Shown here in pieces: positions 7,654-16,200 of a stretch of 64,000 bases of DNA. Every line of letters begins with the position of its first letter. Within the stretch, counting starts at the first letter, position 1. Below the pieces are notes generated by a model. It was given only the letters and a program-made list of their open reading frames with translations. It was not told the origin of the DNA and did not search any database. Origin of the DNA: Azoarcus sp031546845. GTDB lineage: Bacteria; Pseudomonadota; Gammaproteobacteria; Burkholderiales; Rhodocyclaceae. The translations under genes and the position numbers were made by a program. The stretch spans positions 62,001-126,000 of the forward strand of contig JAVBJT010000021.1 in the NCBI GenBank assembly GCA_031546845.1, read 5' to 3'.

Positions 7654-9016
7654 TGGCAATGCGTTCCAGCACCACGGCGAAAAAGCCGTCCGTGCCGTGC
7701 TCATGCGGCGACAGGCGCAAACGCGCGCCGGTGGAGAGTGCCACGTCTTGCGCGGCCAGCACCTCGCCGGCATCGATTTGGCGGAAAGCGGGATGGGCGG
7801 CGAGAAAGGCGTCGACCACATCGTCGTTTTCTTCCGCCAGCAAGCTGCATGTGGCGTACACCAGACGACCGCCGGGGCGCACCAGACGCGCGGCGGCGGC
7901 CAGGATGGCGTGTTGTTTGGCGACCATCTCTTCCACCGCCGCAGGGGATTGCCGCCATTTGATATCCGGGTTGCGGCGTAGTGTGCCCAGCCCGCTGCAC
8001 GGCGCATCGACCAATACGCGGTCGGCTTTGCCTGCCAGGCGCTTGAGCTTGGCGTCGTTTTCGTGCGCGATCAAGGTCGGATGGACATTCGACAGTCCCG
8101 CCCGCGCCATGCGCGGCTTGAGTTTGGCGAGGCGTTTTTCGGCAACGTCGAGTGCATACAGGCGGCCGCTGGAGCGCATCATCGCGCCCAGTTGCAGTGT
8201 TTTGCCGCCGGCTCCGGCGCAAAAATCCACCACCAGTTCGCCGCGTCGTGGCTGCACCAGCAGGCCGAGAAGCTGGCTGCCTTCGTCTTGCACTTCGATC
8301 GTGCCGTCGAGAAACAGCGGGTGTTTCTGTAGCGCCGGCTTGCCCGCGAGGCGGATCGCCTGGGGCGACCAGGCGCCCGGTTTGGCTTGCAAGCCTTCCG
8401 CGTGAAGCTGTGCCAATACCGTGTCGCGGCTGTTTTTGAGTACGTTGACGCGTAAATCCAGCGGCGCGGGTTGGTTGAGGCTGTACGCCAGTTCGAGCAG
8501 CGCGGCTTCGTCATGGGTGGTGAGCAGGCGTTCGACGAGCCAGTCGGGGAAGTCCGCCCGTTCGGCAAGGCTGCCTTCATCCAGCGTGGCGGCCTTTACC
8601 GTGCCGATCCATTCGCGCTCCGCCGCCAAGGTTGCCGCCTCGAACCGGTGCGTCGTCCAGCCTTCACCGCGTGCAAGCCAGGCCAGCAGCAACTGACGTG
8701 GTGTCGGGTGTGGCGTGGCACTGCAGCCGGTCAGGCGATGCAGCCAGCGCAGACGCCGGACGATGCCATATACCGTTTCGGCGATAAAGGCGCGGTCGCG
8801 TTGGCCGAGGTCGCGGTTTTCACGGAAATAACGCGACAACACGGCGTCCGCTGGGTGCTCGAAGCTCAGCACCATGCCTAGCACCTGAGCGGTCTGGCTC
8901 AGCAAGGCGTGAAATCGGGCGTCATCCTGTTTGTTTGCCGCTTGCTGCGGCCGTCGTGCGGGCTTGGCGCGAGATTTTTCGGAGGGTTTTGTGGTTTTCT
9001 GCATGGTGTTCATCAT
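7646..9016 (-). CDS. RsmB/NOP2-family rRNA (cytosine-5) methyltransferase
   Basis: This 456-residue SAM-dependent RNA m5C methyltransferase has the two hallmark cysteines, in DAPCSGLGTLRRNPDIKWR (motif IV) and YATCSLLAEEN (motif VI). The SAM site (FCAGAGGKTLQL) lies ahead. The N-terminal region, up to about residue 200, is helical and NusB-like, as in RsmB, so the target is probably 16S rRNA. The first 30 residues are basic and low-complexity. The neighbours are DUF3108 and purN rather than fmt, the usual RsmB neighbour, so this may be a paralogue with another target. Its ATG shares one base with the TAA of the DUF3108 gene. Confidence 0.88.
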   Translation of the reverse strand: MMNTMQKTTKPSEKSRAKPARRPQQAANKQDDARFHALLSQTAQVLGMVLSFEHPADAVLSRYFRENRDLGQRDRAFIAETVYGIVRRLRWLHRLTGCSATPHPTPRQLLLAWLARGEGWTTHRFEAATLAAEREWIGTVKAATLDEGSLAERADFPDWLVERLLTTHDEAALLELAYSLNQPAPLDLRVNVLKNSRDTVLAQLHAEGLQAKPGAWSPQAIRLAGKPALQKHPLFLDGTIEVQDEGSQLLGLLVQPRRGELVVDFCAGAGGKTLQLGAMMRSSGRLYALDVAEKRLAKLKPRMARAGLSNVHPTLIAHENDAKLKRLAGKADRVLVDAPCSGLGTLRRNPDIKWRQSPAAVEEMVAKQHAILAAAARLVRPGGRLVYATCSLLAEENDDVVDAFLAAHPAFRQIDAGEVLAAQDVALSTGARLRLSPHEHGTDGFFAVVLERIASA

Positions 9017-10179
9017 TAGTTGGTATAGAGGTTGGCCGTGGGAAGCGGCTCTTGCTCTTCCTTCAGTTCAATACGCGGGGGCGTGCCGGTCGCGTTGGTT
9101 TGTCGGTCGTCGTCCGTGGGCAGCAAGTGCAGACGGATGGCTTGTTGGTCGAGTACTTCGCCTTTGTCGTCGGTCATGCGTATGCGTACCGGCAGCATGC
9201 CGTAGCGGCGTGCAAGCCAGATATCGATCGTCAGCGAGCCGTCCTCCGCCTGCGCCTTGATGTGCGCGGTATCGAGGCGGCCGATCGGCAATGCGAGGCT
9301 TTCTTCCCCCACGGCTTCCAGCCGCGCCGCTTTGGCGGCTTTGCCGCTTGCGACCGTAATCGTGCGCGGCAGGCCGGCGGAGCCGACGATACCGATCTGG
9401 TGCCAGATACTGAGCACGTCCTGGTCGCCTGTCTGCACATCGGTGGCGCGGCGTTCGCGCCCGTCGCGGCGGATGCTGACACGGCCCGCGCTCCAGTCGA
9501 ATTCGGCCGACTCCGGCGGCTTGCCTTCCTGTTCCGTGTTGAAGCGCAATGGTTTCAGCCCTTGCGTGCCGATTTCGCCTTCACTGCGTTGAACGTAGTG
9601 CAGGCCGCGTACCAGCGCGGCCACGCCGGTGGTCCGCACCTTGACTTCCATGCGGTAGTGCGCACCGTCGTGAGACCACTGGTGATCCGCTTCGCCGACT
9701 TGAAATTTTCCTTGGCCCAGAAAAACCCGGAACAGAATGCCGCCGTGGGTCGGCCAGCCATCGGAGGAGAACGTTTCGGCACTGTCGGGCTGGCTTGGCT
9801 TGGCGGTTTCGGGCGTCGGGTTGGGCACGGTGTACGGTGTGCTTTTCGCCGCCGCCAATGCCGCGCGCACCTCGGGCGGTATGGGGTCGATGGGGTCGGG
9901 CGGCGCTTCGCCGGATTTGTCCGTAGTCAGTGCGGTGGGGCTGGAAACCGTTTTGAGAGGTTTGGGCGCGGGTTTGGCAACGGGTTTCGCGGGTATGACG
10001 GGCGTGGGCTGTGCGATCTGTTTGGCCGGCTCGACCGGCGGCGGCAGCAGCATGGCTTGTATCGGCGGCTCCTCCAAGGTCGCGCCCCGATATTGCATGG
10101 CCTGGTTGCTGACGCCGAGCAGAATGCCGTGCATCGCAACGGATAGGGCAAGCGCCAGGATCGTTCCGCGATTGATCAT
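9016..10179 (-). CDS. DUF3108 domain protein with N-terminal anchor
   Basis: This 387-residue protein begins with a hydrophobic signal/anchor (TILALALSVAMHGILLGV). A proline/lysine/alanine-rich linker at about residues 40-90 (repeats of PxPVIPAKPVAKPAPKPLK type, TonB-like) spans the periplasm. The C-terminal half matches the DUF3108 family: WPTHGGILFRVFLGQGKFQVG, then LKPLRFNTEQEGKPPE. Those domains fold as beta-rich periplasmic modules of unknown function. It lies between purN and the RsmB-like gene; its stop overlaps the next start by one base. ATG 10179 is chosen because it directly precedes the hydrophobic segment. Confidence 0.78.
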   Translation of the reverse strand: MINRGTILALALSVAMHGILLGVSNQAMQYRGATLEEPPIQAMLLPPPVEPAKQIAQPTPVIPAKPVAKPAPKPLKTVSSPTALTTDKSGEAPPDPIDPIPPEVRAALAAAKSTPYTVPNPTPETAKPSQPDSAETFSSDGWPTHGGILFRVFLGQGKFQVGEADHQWSHDGAHYRMEVKVRTTGVAALVRGLHYVQRSEGEIGTQGLKPLRFNTEQEGKPPESAEFDWSAGRVSIRRDGRERRATDVQTGDQDVLSIWHQIGIVGSAGLPRTITVASGKAAKAARLEAVGEESLALPIGRLDTAHIKAQAEDGSLTIDIWLARRYGMLPVRIRMTDDKGEVLDQQAIRLHLLPTDDDRQTNATGTPPRIELKEEQEPLPTANLYTN

Positions 10180-10204
10180 ATTGCTTCTGTTATGCCGGGC
10201 CTGC

Positions 10205-10852
10205 TTAGACCGTTTCCACGGGGGGCACCGTCCAGCCGGCGCCCGCGTCGTTTTCACCGTGAATACGCACGCAGCCGTCGGTGGCGAGGTTTACCCGGCC
10301 TTCAATGAACCAGCTTACCGCCTGCGGATAAATGCGGTGTTCTTGCACCAGGACGCGGGCGGAGAGGCTTTGCTCGCTGTCGTCGGCGAGTACGGGAACG
10401 GCGGCCTGGATCAGTATCGGGCCGCAATCGAGCTCGGCGGTGACGAAATGCACGGTCGCGCCGTGAATGCGTACGCCGGCATCGAGCGCGCGCTGGTGCG
10501 TGTGAAGTCCGGGGAAAGCGGGCAACAGCGAGGGGTGGATATTGAGTAGCCGCCCTTCGTAGCGGCGGACAAAGCCGCTGGTAAGCACGCGCATGAAGCC
10601 GGCGAGCACGACCAGGTCCGGCTGGTGGGCGTCGATCGTTTCGGCCAGTGCGGCATCGAAGGCTTCGCGGTCGGCAAACGCTTTGTGGTCGACCACGCAG
10701 GTGGCGATGCCGTGGCTGGCGGCGAACGCCAGGCCTTGTGCATCGGGGCGGTTACTGACGACCGCGGCGATACGCGCACCGGGGATGTTGGCGCGGACGA
10801 TGGCTTCCATGTTGCTGCCGCGACCGGAAATAAGAACGACGATGGATTTCAT
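10205..10852 (-). CDS. purN: Phosphoribosylglycinamide formyltransferase (PurN)
   Basis: This 215-residue GAR transformylase transfers a formyl group from 10-formyl-THF to GAR in purine synthesis. The N-terminus VVLISGRGSNMEAI is the phosphate-binding loop. The catalytic segment contains the conserved HPSLLPAFPGLHTHQRALDAG and GATVHFVTAELDCGP. The length is normal. ATG 10852 gives the canonical start MKSIVVLISGRGSN. purM, commonly adjacent, is absent; 378 bases without a clear gene lie upstream. Confidence 0.96.
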   Translation of the reverse strand: MKSIVVLISGRGSNMEAIVRANIPGARIAAVVSNRPDAQGLAFAASHGIATCVVDHKAFADREAFDAALAETIDAHQPDLVVLAGFMRVLTSGFVRRYEGRLLNIHPSLLPAFPGLHTHQRALDAGVRIHGATVHFVTAELDCGPILIQAAVPVLADDSEQSLSARVLVQEHRIYPQAVSWFIEGRVNLATDGCVRIHGENDAGAGWTVPPVETV

Positions 10853-11230
10853 GAGCCTTGTGTGGTGGAAAGAAACAGCCGGTGTGCCCAGGGTGCCGGC
10901 ACGAATACGGTCGTGACGGTATGTTGGGCCACGCGGATTACCGTGCGCCCGGGCCGTTTCCCCGGGCATGTCGGAAAGCGCTTCGAGCAGACTGACGATA
11001 CGCCCGGATTCATGTTCGGGGCGAGGATTGCTCAGCGCGCTCGATGCGTCGAACACAGAGGCAGTCCGCCGTTCGGCTTGCGTGCCGCGATTTCAACGCT
11101 GCGGGCTGTATTGTAGAGATACTGGGCGTTCAGATCATCCAGCGCGGAAATTCTGTGGCCGAAAGCGCCGGGTGGCCGAAGACATGGGTGCGCTTGAACG
11201 ACATTTTGCATCGGGTGTTGCGCATGTTCG
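10853..11230. other. 378-bp interval without a clear gene
   Basis: Between tatD and purN. The minus strand has open stretches here that run into the purN frame and a frame encoding SALDDLNAQYLYNTARSVE, but no ribosome site and no recognisable family. Nothing resembling a terminator with a T-run was found. It may be a long leader or a decayed gene. Confidence 0.4.
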
Positions 11231-11998
11231 TCAAGCTTGTAGGCGCGGCAGTGCCGCGAGGGCATTGCGGCCGGTTGCTTCGATGACTTCTTCGCATGTA
11301 ATGCCGCGCAGTTCCGCAAGAAGCTGAGCGTATTGTCTCAGATTGGCGGGTTCGTTGCGTTGGCCGCGCGCCCAGGCGGGAGGAATGTCCGGCGCGTCGG
11401 TTTCGAGTACGAGGGTGTCGAGCGGCAGGCTGGCGGCAAGCGCGCGGATGCGTTTCGAGCCCTCATAGGTCATTGCGCCGCCGACGCCGAGCTTGAAGCC
11501 GAGCTTGATGAAGGCTTCGGCTTGCTGTTGGCTGCCGTTGAAGGCGTGCGCGATGCCGCCGGGTACGGGGATGTGCCGCAGATGTTTGAGGATTTCGTCC
11601 TGGGCGTGGCGCAAATGCAGGATAACGGGCAGATCGTACCGGCGGGCCAGGTGCAGTTGCTCAACGAAGAAAGCTTCCTGTCGTGTGCGGTCGAGGTCGG
11701 CGACGAAGTGATCGAGCCCGATTTCGCCGACGGCGACGGTGCTGCTTTCGCGTAAGCGCGCATCCACCTGGTCGAGGTCGCCGTCGTGCGCCTTGTCGAT
11801 GTAAAGCGGGTGGATGCCGTAGGCGGGGTGAATATCCGCGTTGGCCGAGACGAGCGCGGCCACGCGGCCGAAATGGACGGTGGCGACCGCGGGCAGGATG
11901 AAGTGCCGGATGCCTGCCGCGCGGGCGGCCGTCAGAACGGCTTCGCGGTCGTCGTCAAACTCTTCCGCATCGAGGTGTAGATGCGTATCGACCAACAT
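11231..11998 (-). CDS. TatD-family metal-dependent hydrolase
   Basis: This 255-residue TIM-barrel metallohydrolase has the metal ligands DTHLHLDAEEF at the N-terminus, GEIGLDHF in the middle, LHLRHAQDE and ETDAPDIPP toward the C-terminus. TatD enzymes act as 3'-5' DNA/RNA exonucleases or related hydrolases in the cytoplasm. Length is typical (about 255-265). ATG 11998 has no Shine-Dalgarno sequence. It is preceded within 2 bases by four degenerate decamer repeats (12001-12040), so initiation may be atypical. The gene is 49 bases downstream of the enoyl-CoA hydratase gene and probably in the same transcript. Confidence 0.93.
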   Translation of the reverse strand: MLVDTHLHLDAEEFDDDREAVLTAARAAGIRHFILPAVATVHFGRVAALVSANADIHPAYGIHPLYIDKAHDGDLDQVDARLRESSTVAVGEIGLDHFVADLDRTRQEAFFVEQLHLARRYDLPVILHLRHAQDEILKHLRHIPVPGGIAHAFNGSQQQAEAFIKLGFKLGVGGAMTYEGSKRIRALAASLPLDTLVLETDAPDIPPAWARGQRNEPANLRQYAQLLAELRGITCEEVIEATGRNALAALPRLQA

Positions 11999-12000
11999 GG

Positions 12001-12040
12001 TGGTTGATTGTGGTTGGGTGTGGTTGGGTGCGGTTGGCTA
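12001..12040. repeat. Four-copy 10-bp tandem repeat abutting the tatD start
   Basis: The units TGGTTGATTG, TGGTTGGGTG, TGGTTGGGTG and CGGTTGGCTA lie head to tail. The middle two are identical. The array fills the gap between tatD (ATG at 11998) and the stop of the preceding gene (12048). On the coding strand it is a CA/CC-rich leader with no ribosome-binding site. Confidence 0.8.
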
Positions 12041-12047
12041 GAGGCGG

Positions 12048-12848
12048 TTAGCGGCCCTTCCATTCGGGTTTGCGTTTGCCGACGAAGGCGTCGATACCTT
12101 CGGCGGCGTCGTCGGCCATCATGTTGCACGCCATGGTTTCGGCGGCTAACTGGTAGGCGGCGTCCATGCCCATTTCAAGCTGGCGGTAGAACATCTGCTT
12201 GCCCATGCTGATGGCGAGCGGGGATTTTGCAATGATGGACGCGGCGAGCGCGTCGGTCGCCTCGTCCAACTGTTCCAGGGGCACGACGCGATTCACCAGG
12301 CCGCGCCGCTGTGCTTCGGCAGCGTCGATGAAATCGCCGGTGACAAGCATTTCAAAGGCTTCTTTACGCCCCATGTTACGCGACAGGCCGACGCTCGGGG
12401 TGGAGCAGAACAAACCCACGTTGATGCCGGAAACGGCGAAACGGGCAACGTCGGCGGCCACCGCCAGATCGCACATCGAAACCAGTTGGCAACCGGCGGC
12501 AGTGGCGATGCCGTGCACGCGAGCGATGACCGGCTGCGGCAGCTCGGTGAGCTTGGTCATGAACTTGGCGCACAGGCGAAACAACTCTTGCTGGAAGGCG
12601 AGCGTGCGGTTGCCACGCATTTCTTTCAGGTCGTGGCCGGCGCAGAAGGCTTTGCCTTCGCCGGCGAGCACGACCACGCGCACGCTCGGGTCGGCGGCGA
12701 TGGCGTCGATTTCGGCGATCAGCGCTTCCAATATCGCTTTCGATAGCGAGTTGAACTGGCTCGGGCGGTTGAGCGTGAGCCGGGCGATGCCACCGTCGTC
12801 GTGGCGCAGCAGCATCGCTTCATCGTGGGATTGCGGAACAGCACTCAT
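12048..12848 (-). CDS. Enoyl-CoA hydratase/isomerase family protein
   Basis: This 266-residue crotonase-fold enzyme has the oxyanion-hole segments AGEGKAFCAGHDLKEM at about residues 62-77 and RVHGIATAAGCQLVSMCDLAVA. The usual catalytic glutamates of classical hydratases are not obvious (GIATAAGCQL and INVGLFCSTP lie at those places), so it may be an isomerase or another crotonase. It probably acts on a short or branched acyl-CoA. The acyl-CoA ligase gene lies directly upstream (47-base gap), suggesting a shared acid-degradation route. ATG 12848 follows an AGGAGAC ribosome site. Confidence 0.9.
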   Translation of the reverse strand: MSAVPQSHDEAMLLRHDDGGIARLTLNRPSQFNSLSKAILEALIAEIDAIAADPSVRVVVLAGEGKAFCAGHDLKEMRGNRTLAFQQELFRLCAKFMTKLTELPQPVIARVHGIATAAGCQLVSMCDLAVAADVARFAVSGINVGLFCSTPSVGLSRNMGRKEAFEMLVTGDFIDAAEAQRRGLVNRVVPLEQLDEATDALAASIIAKSPLAISMGKQMFYRQLEMGMDAAYQLAAETMACNMMADDAAEGIDAFVGKRKPEWKGR

Positions 12849-12895
12849 TTTTTGTCTCCTCTGTTTTAGGTGATTTTTTTTACGAGAGTACAACT

Positions 12896-14548
12896 TTACC
12901 CGATAGCGGAGGTGGATTTCGCCTGTTCGCGCAGAATGAATTTCTGTATTTTACCGGTCGATGTTTTCGGCAGGGGACCGAAGACGATGCGTTTCGGTAC
13001 TTTGAAGCCGGCGAGGTGCTCGCGGCAGTGGGCGACGATGTCTGCTTCTGTCGCGCTGCTGCCGTCGCACAGTTCGATGAAGGCGCAGGGCACTTCGCCC
13101 CATTTGTCGTCGGGTAGTGCGACAACCGCCGCCGCCATGACGGCGGGGTGTTTGTAGAGTGCATCCTCGACCTCGATCGAGGAGATGTTCTCGCCGCCGG
13201 AGATGATCACGTCCTTGGAGCGGTCCTTGATCTTGACGTAGCCGTCCGGCTGCATGACGCCCAGATCGCCGGTGTGGAACCAGCCGCCGCGAAAAGCTTC
13301 TTCCGTCGCCTTGGCGTTTTTCAGATAACCCTTCATGAGCAGGTTCCCGCGGAACATGACTTCGCCCATTGTTTTGTCGTCCCAGGGGACAGGCGTCAGC
13401 GTCTCGGTGTCGCACACGGTAATGCCCTCTTCGGCGTGATAGCGCACGCCCTGGCGGCCGTTCAGCACCGCCTGTTCGGCAAGCGGCAGGTCTTGCCAGT
13501 CATCGTGCTTGGCGCACACCGAAGCGGGGCCGTAGGTTTCCGTCAGGCCGTAAACATGCGTGATATCGATGCCGATCCGGGCCATGCGTTCGAGCACCGC
13601 GGCGGGCGGCGGCGCGGCCGCGACCATGCCGAAAATCTTGTGCTCGATGCCTTGGCGCCATGCTTCCGGGGCGTTGGCGAGCATGGAATGCACGATCGGC
13701 GCGCCGCAGTAGTGGGTGACGCCGTGTTCGCGCATGGCATCGAAAATCAGGCGCGGGTCCACGCGGCGCAGGCAGATGTTGAGCCCCGCGTTGGCCGCCA
13801 TCGTCCACGGAAAGCACCAGCCGTTGCAATGGAACATCGGCAGCGTCCACAGATAGACCGCGTGCGGCTGCATGCCCCACGAGACGATGTTCGACATTGC
13901 GTTCAGATAGGCGCCGCGATGGTGATAGACAACCCCCTTGGGATTGCCGGTGGTACCGGAGGTGTAGTTGAGCGAAATGGCATCCCATTCGTCGGCGGGC
14001 TGCTCGAAGACGAAGTCGGCGCTACCCGAGGCGATAAAAGCCTCGAATTCCAGGCTGCCGATGCGCTCGCCCGGCCCGGTGTATTCCGGGTCGTCCACGT
14101 CGATCACGATCATATCGGGGCGATTGGCCAGCGCGATAGCCTTGGCCATGGTGCGCGCGTATTCGCGGTCGGTGATCAGCACCTTGGCTTCGCCGTGGTT
14201 GAGGATGAAGGCGATGGTTTCCGCGTCGAGGCGGGTATTGATCGTGTTCAGCACCGCGCCGGCGGCGGGAACGCCGAAGTGGCATTCGAACATTTCCGGG
14301 GTGTTGTTCAGAACGACGGCGACGGTATCGTTCTTATTCACGCCGATCTGTTTCAACGCCGAGGCCAGCCGGCGCGCACGGGTGTAGGTTTCGAGCCAGG
14401 TGTAGCGGCGCTTGCCGTGGATGATGGCGGTGCGGTTCGGGTAGATGTAGGCGCTGCGCTCGATGAAGGTGAGCGGCGTGAGCGCTACATAGTTGGCGGC
14501 GTTTTTTTCCAGGCCGGCATCGTAGGGCGATGCTTTGTTCTCTGCCAT
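12896..14548 (-). CDS. Acyl-CoA synthetase (AMP-forming fatty-acid/short-chain CoA ligase)
   Basis: This 550-residue ANL-superfamily ligase activates a carboxylic acid to acyl-AMP and then acyl-CoA. The P-loop-like YTSGTTGNPKGV lies at about residue 193. YGLTETYGP is the A5 motif, GWFHTGDLGVMQPDGY is A7/A8 and the C-terminal KTSTGKIQKF carries the catalytic lysine. It resembles the 3-methylmercaptopropionyl-CoA/medium-chain ligase group (long N-terminus with TPLTFIERSAYIYP), but the substrate cannot be set. ATG 14548 follows a perfect AGGAGG. It starts 29 bases after the lipoprotein gene, so it is in the same direction as the lipid-transport cluster and may be co-transcribed. Confidence 0.94.
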   Translation of the reverse strand: MAENKASPYDAGLEKNAANYVALTPLTFIERSAYIYPNRTAIIHGKRRYTWLETYTRARRLASALKQIGVNKNDTVAVVLNNTPEMFECHFGVPAAGAVLNTINTRLDAETIAFILNHGEAKVLITDREYARTMAKAIALANRPDMIVIDVDDPEYTGPGERIGSLEFEAFIASGSADFVFEQPADEWDAISLNYTSGTTGNPKGVVYHHRGAYLNAMSNIVSWGMQPHAVYLWTLPMFHCNGWCFPWTMAANAGLNICLRRVDPRLIFDAMREHGVTHYCGAPIVHSMLANAPEAWRQGIEHKIFGMVAAAPPPAAVLERMARIGIDITHVYGLTETYGPASVCAKHDDWQDLPLAEQAVLNGRQGVRYHAEEGITVCDTETLTPVPWDDKTMGEVMFRGNLLMKGYLKNAKATEEAFRGGWFHTGDLGVMQPDGYVKIKDRSKDVIISGGENISSIEVEDALYKHPAVMAAAVVALPDDKWGEVPCAFIELCDGSSATEADIVAHCREHLAGFKVPKRIVFGPLPKTSTGKIQKFILREQAKSTSAIG

Positions 14549-14577
14549 TGCGCTTCCTCCTAAGTGGGGTATCTCGA

Positions 14578-15225
14578 TCAGATTTTGCAGTTTTTGTAGC
14601 TGTTCTGGCCTGGGCTCGATCCAGCATCCAGTGTTGCGATCCAGCTTCTAAGCTGCTTGGTCAAATCTTGTATTGCGTCGCGGAAGGCGGCGACGCCGCC
14701 TTCGGCATCCGCCGAAGGTGTGGCGGTGGTGGCAGTGAAGCGTTTGCTCGCCAATGATGTTTCGCCGCGCGGCGGCAGCCAGCTTGCGCGCAGAACGATG
14801 TCGACCCGGCTGCGGTCCGCTGTCTCGAACTCCTGCACGAATTCATCCAACTCGATTTTCAGCCGGCAGGCGTTGCCCACGCTTTCGCCAGCATTGAGGC
14901 CGCGGCGCAGCGCCAGGGAGAGCATTTCGCCCGGTTCCGCCGCCCAGCGGCTTTGAGCGTAAGCGCGGCGGCGCGAAGGCTGATCCCAGTTTAGGCGGTA
15001 TTGCATGGCGCCGCTGTGCAACCAGGGGGGCGTGGAAACGAGGATCGTGGCCGGCGCGCCGGCCAGCGTCGGCGCTGGATCGGTGTCGACGCCAAGATCG
15101 TGGAAGGCCACTGGTTCCGGCGGCGTGACGAGATTGCCGCAGCCGGAAAGGACGAAAAGCGCGGCGGCAAGCATGGCGTAGAACCGGGGGGCGCGGGGTA
15201 TGGGGCGTGAAAAAAGGGAGCGCAT
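14578..15225 (-). CDS. ABC-type transport auxiliary lipoprotein (PqiC/Mce-associated)
   Basis: This 215-residue outer-membrane-type lipoprotein has a basic N-terminus and hydrophobic stretch ending in the lipobox LSGC (cysteine at about residue 29) followed by G-N. Mature features include VSTPPWLHSGAMQYRL and YAQSRWAAEPGEML, as in the ABC-transport auxiliary lipoproteins that complete MCE transport systems. It would receive lipid from the MlaD-like protein at the outer membrane. It is the last transport gene of a four-gene set, 32 bases after the mlaD-like gene. The start codon ATG 15225 is chosen to give a normal signal peptide. Confidence 0.87.
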   Translation of the reverse strand: MRSLFSRPIPRAPRFYAMLAAALFVLSGCGNLVTPPEPVAFHDLGVDTDPAPTLAGAPATILVSTPPWLHSGAMQYRLNWDQPSRRRAYAQSRWAAEPGEMLSLALRRGLNAGESVGNACRLKIELDEFVQEFETADRSRVDIVLRASWLPPRGETSLASKRFTATTATPSADAEGGVAAFRDAIQDLTKQLRSWIATLDAGSSPGQNSYKNCKI

Positions 15226-15257
15226 GGCGGGTCCGGAGGTGGCGGTGGAGGCGGGTA

Positions 15258-16199
15258 TCAGGGGGCCGGTTTGAAACCGGGCTCGCCGGGGCCGGGCGGA
15301 GGTGTTCCACGGCCTGTCAGCAGCAATTGCGGCGAGGTTTCGACTTCCTCCAGCAGGTGACTGAGGCGCCGGGACGAACCGGTGAGTTCGCGCAACAACT
15401 CGTTCAGTTGCGGCAAAGTGCCATTGCTCAGATCGTCGCCGGCGGTTTGAGCAACGTGGTCGATGCGGTTCGCGGTGACCGTCAGGCGCTCGATCAGCGT
15501 GCGCGCCTCGGCCACGGTCGGCGTTACATCGCCGGAGGCTCGTTCCAGGTTGTCGAGCATCGCGGATATCCGTTTGATGTTGTCCGGGTTGAAGGTGTTG
15601 CGGATCGAGGCCAGCGTTTTCGGCGCTTCGGCAAAGGTGCGGTCGAGGCCGACCACGGCCGATTCGAGCCGTTCCAGCGAGGCGCGGAGGCGGGCGGTGT
15701 TTTTTTCGTCGAACAACAACACGATCTGATCCGCAGCGGTCTTGAAACGCTGTGCCGCCGCCAGCGCGGTATCGGCGATCTGTTCGATTAGGCCGGCTTC
15801 CAAGGGCAGGCGGGGTAGCTCGCCGTCGTCGCCGGTGAGCGGTGTCGGATCGGCGCCGGCGTCTTCGAGTTGGATGTAGGCGAGGCCGGTGACACCCTGC
15901 GTACCGAGCCGCGCGCGGGTCGCTTTGGTGACCGGGATATCGGCGCGGATGCGGATGCGCACGAGGATGTTGCGTGCGTCCTTGGGATCGATGGTGATCC
16001 GGCTGACATTGCCCGCGGCGATGCCGCGAAAGCGCACGCGGCCTTGTTCGGACAAGCCGTTGACCGAGCTTTGCGAGACAAGGATGTATTCGCTCATGCG
16101 TTCGCGGTCGCCCGAAAACCACCACACGGCGACCGCCAGCGCGCTGCCCAGCAACAGAACGAAAAGCCCCGCCATAAGGGCATGAGCGCGGTTTTCCAT
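15258..16199 (-). CDS. MlaD-family (MCE domain) substrate-binding protein
   Basis: This 313-residue protein has one N-terminal membrane anchor (ALMAGLFVLLLGSALAVAVWW) and then a MCE domain: YILVSQSSVNGLSEQGRVRFRGI and GNVSRITIDPKD. A long helical C-terminal part has heptad-like repeats (TAADQIVLLFDEKN to LSHLLEEVE). MCE hexamers form a channel for phospholipid or other hydrophobic molecules between membranes. It is longer than E. coli MlaD (183 aa) because of the helical extension, as in PqiB/YebT-like or Mycobacterium Mce types. The ATP-binding gene ends one base before the ATG, so translation is coupled. Confidence 0.92.
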   Translation of the reverse strand: MENRAHALMAGLFVLLLGSALAVAVWWFSGDRERMSEYILVSQSSVNGLSEQGRVRFRGIAAGNVSRITIDPKDARNILVRIRIRADIPVTKATRARLGTQGVTGLAYIQLEDAGADPTPLTGDDGELPRLPLEAGLIEQIADTALAAAQRFKTAADQIVLLFDEKNTARLRASLERLESAVVGLDRTFAEAPKTLASIRNTFNPDNIKRISAMLDNLERASGDVTPTVAEARTLIERLTVTANRIDHVAQTAGDDLSNGTLPQLNELLRELTGSSRRLSHLLEEVETSPQLLLTGRGTPPPGPGEPGFKPAP

Positions 16200-16200
16200 A

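Noticed and set aside
13148..14563. 471-codon open frame opposite the acyl-CoA ligase
   Set aside because: The sense strand is a clear AMP-forming ligase with all motifs. The antisense product looks like a low-complexity shadow.
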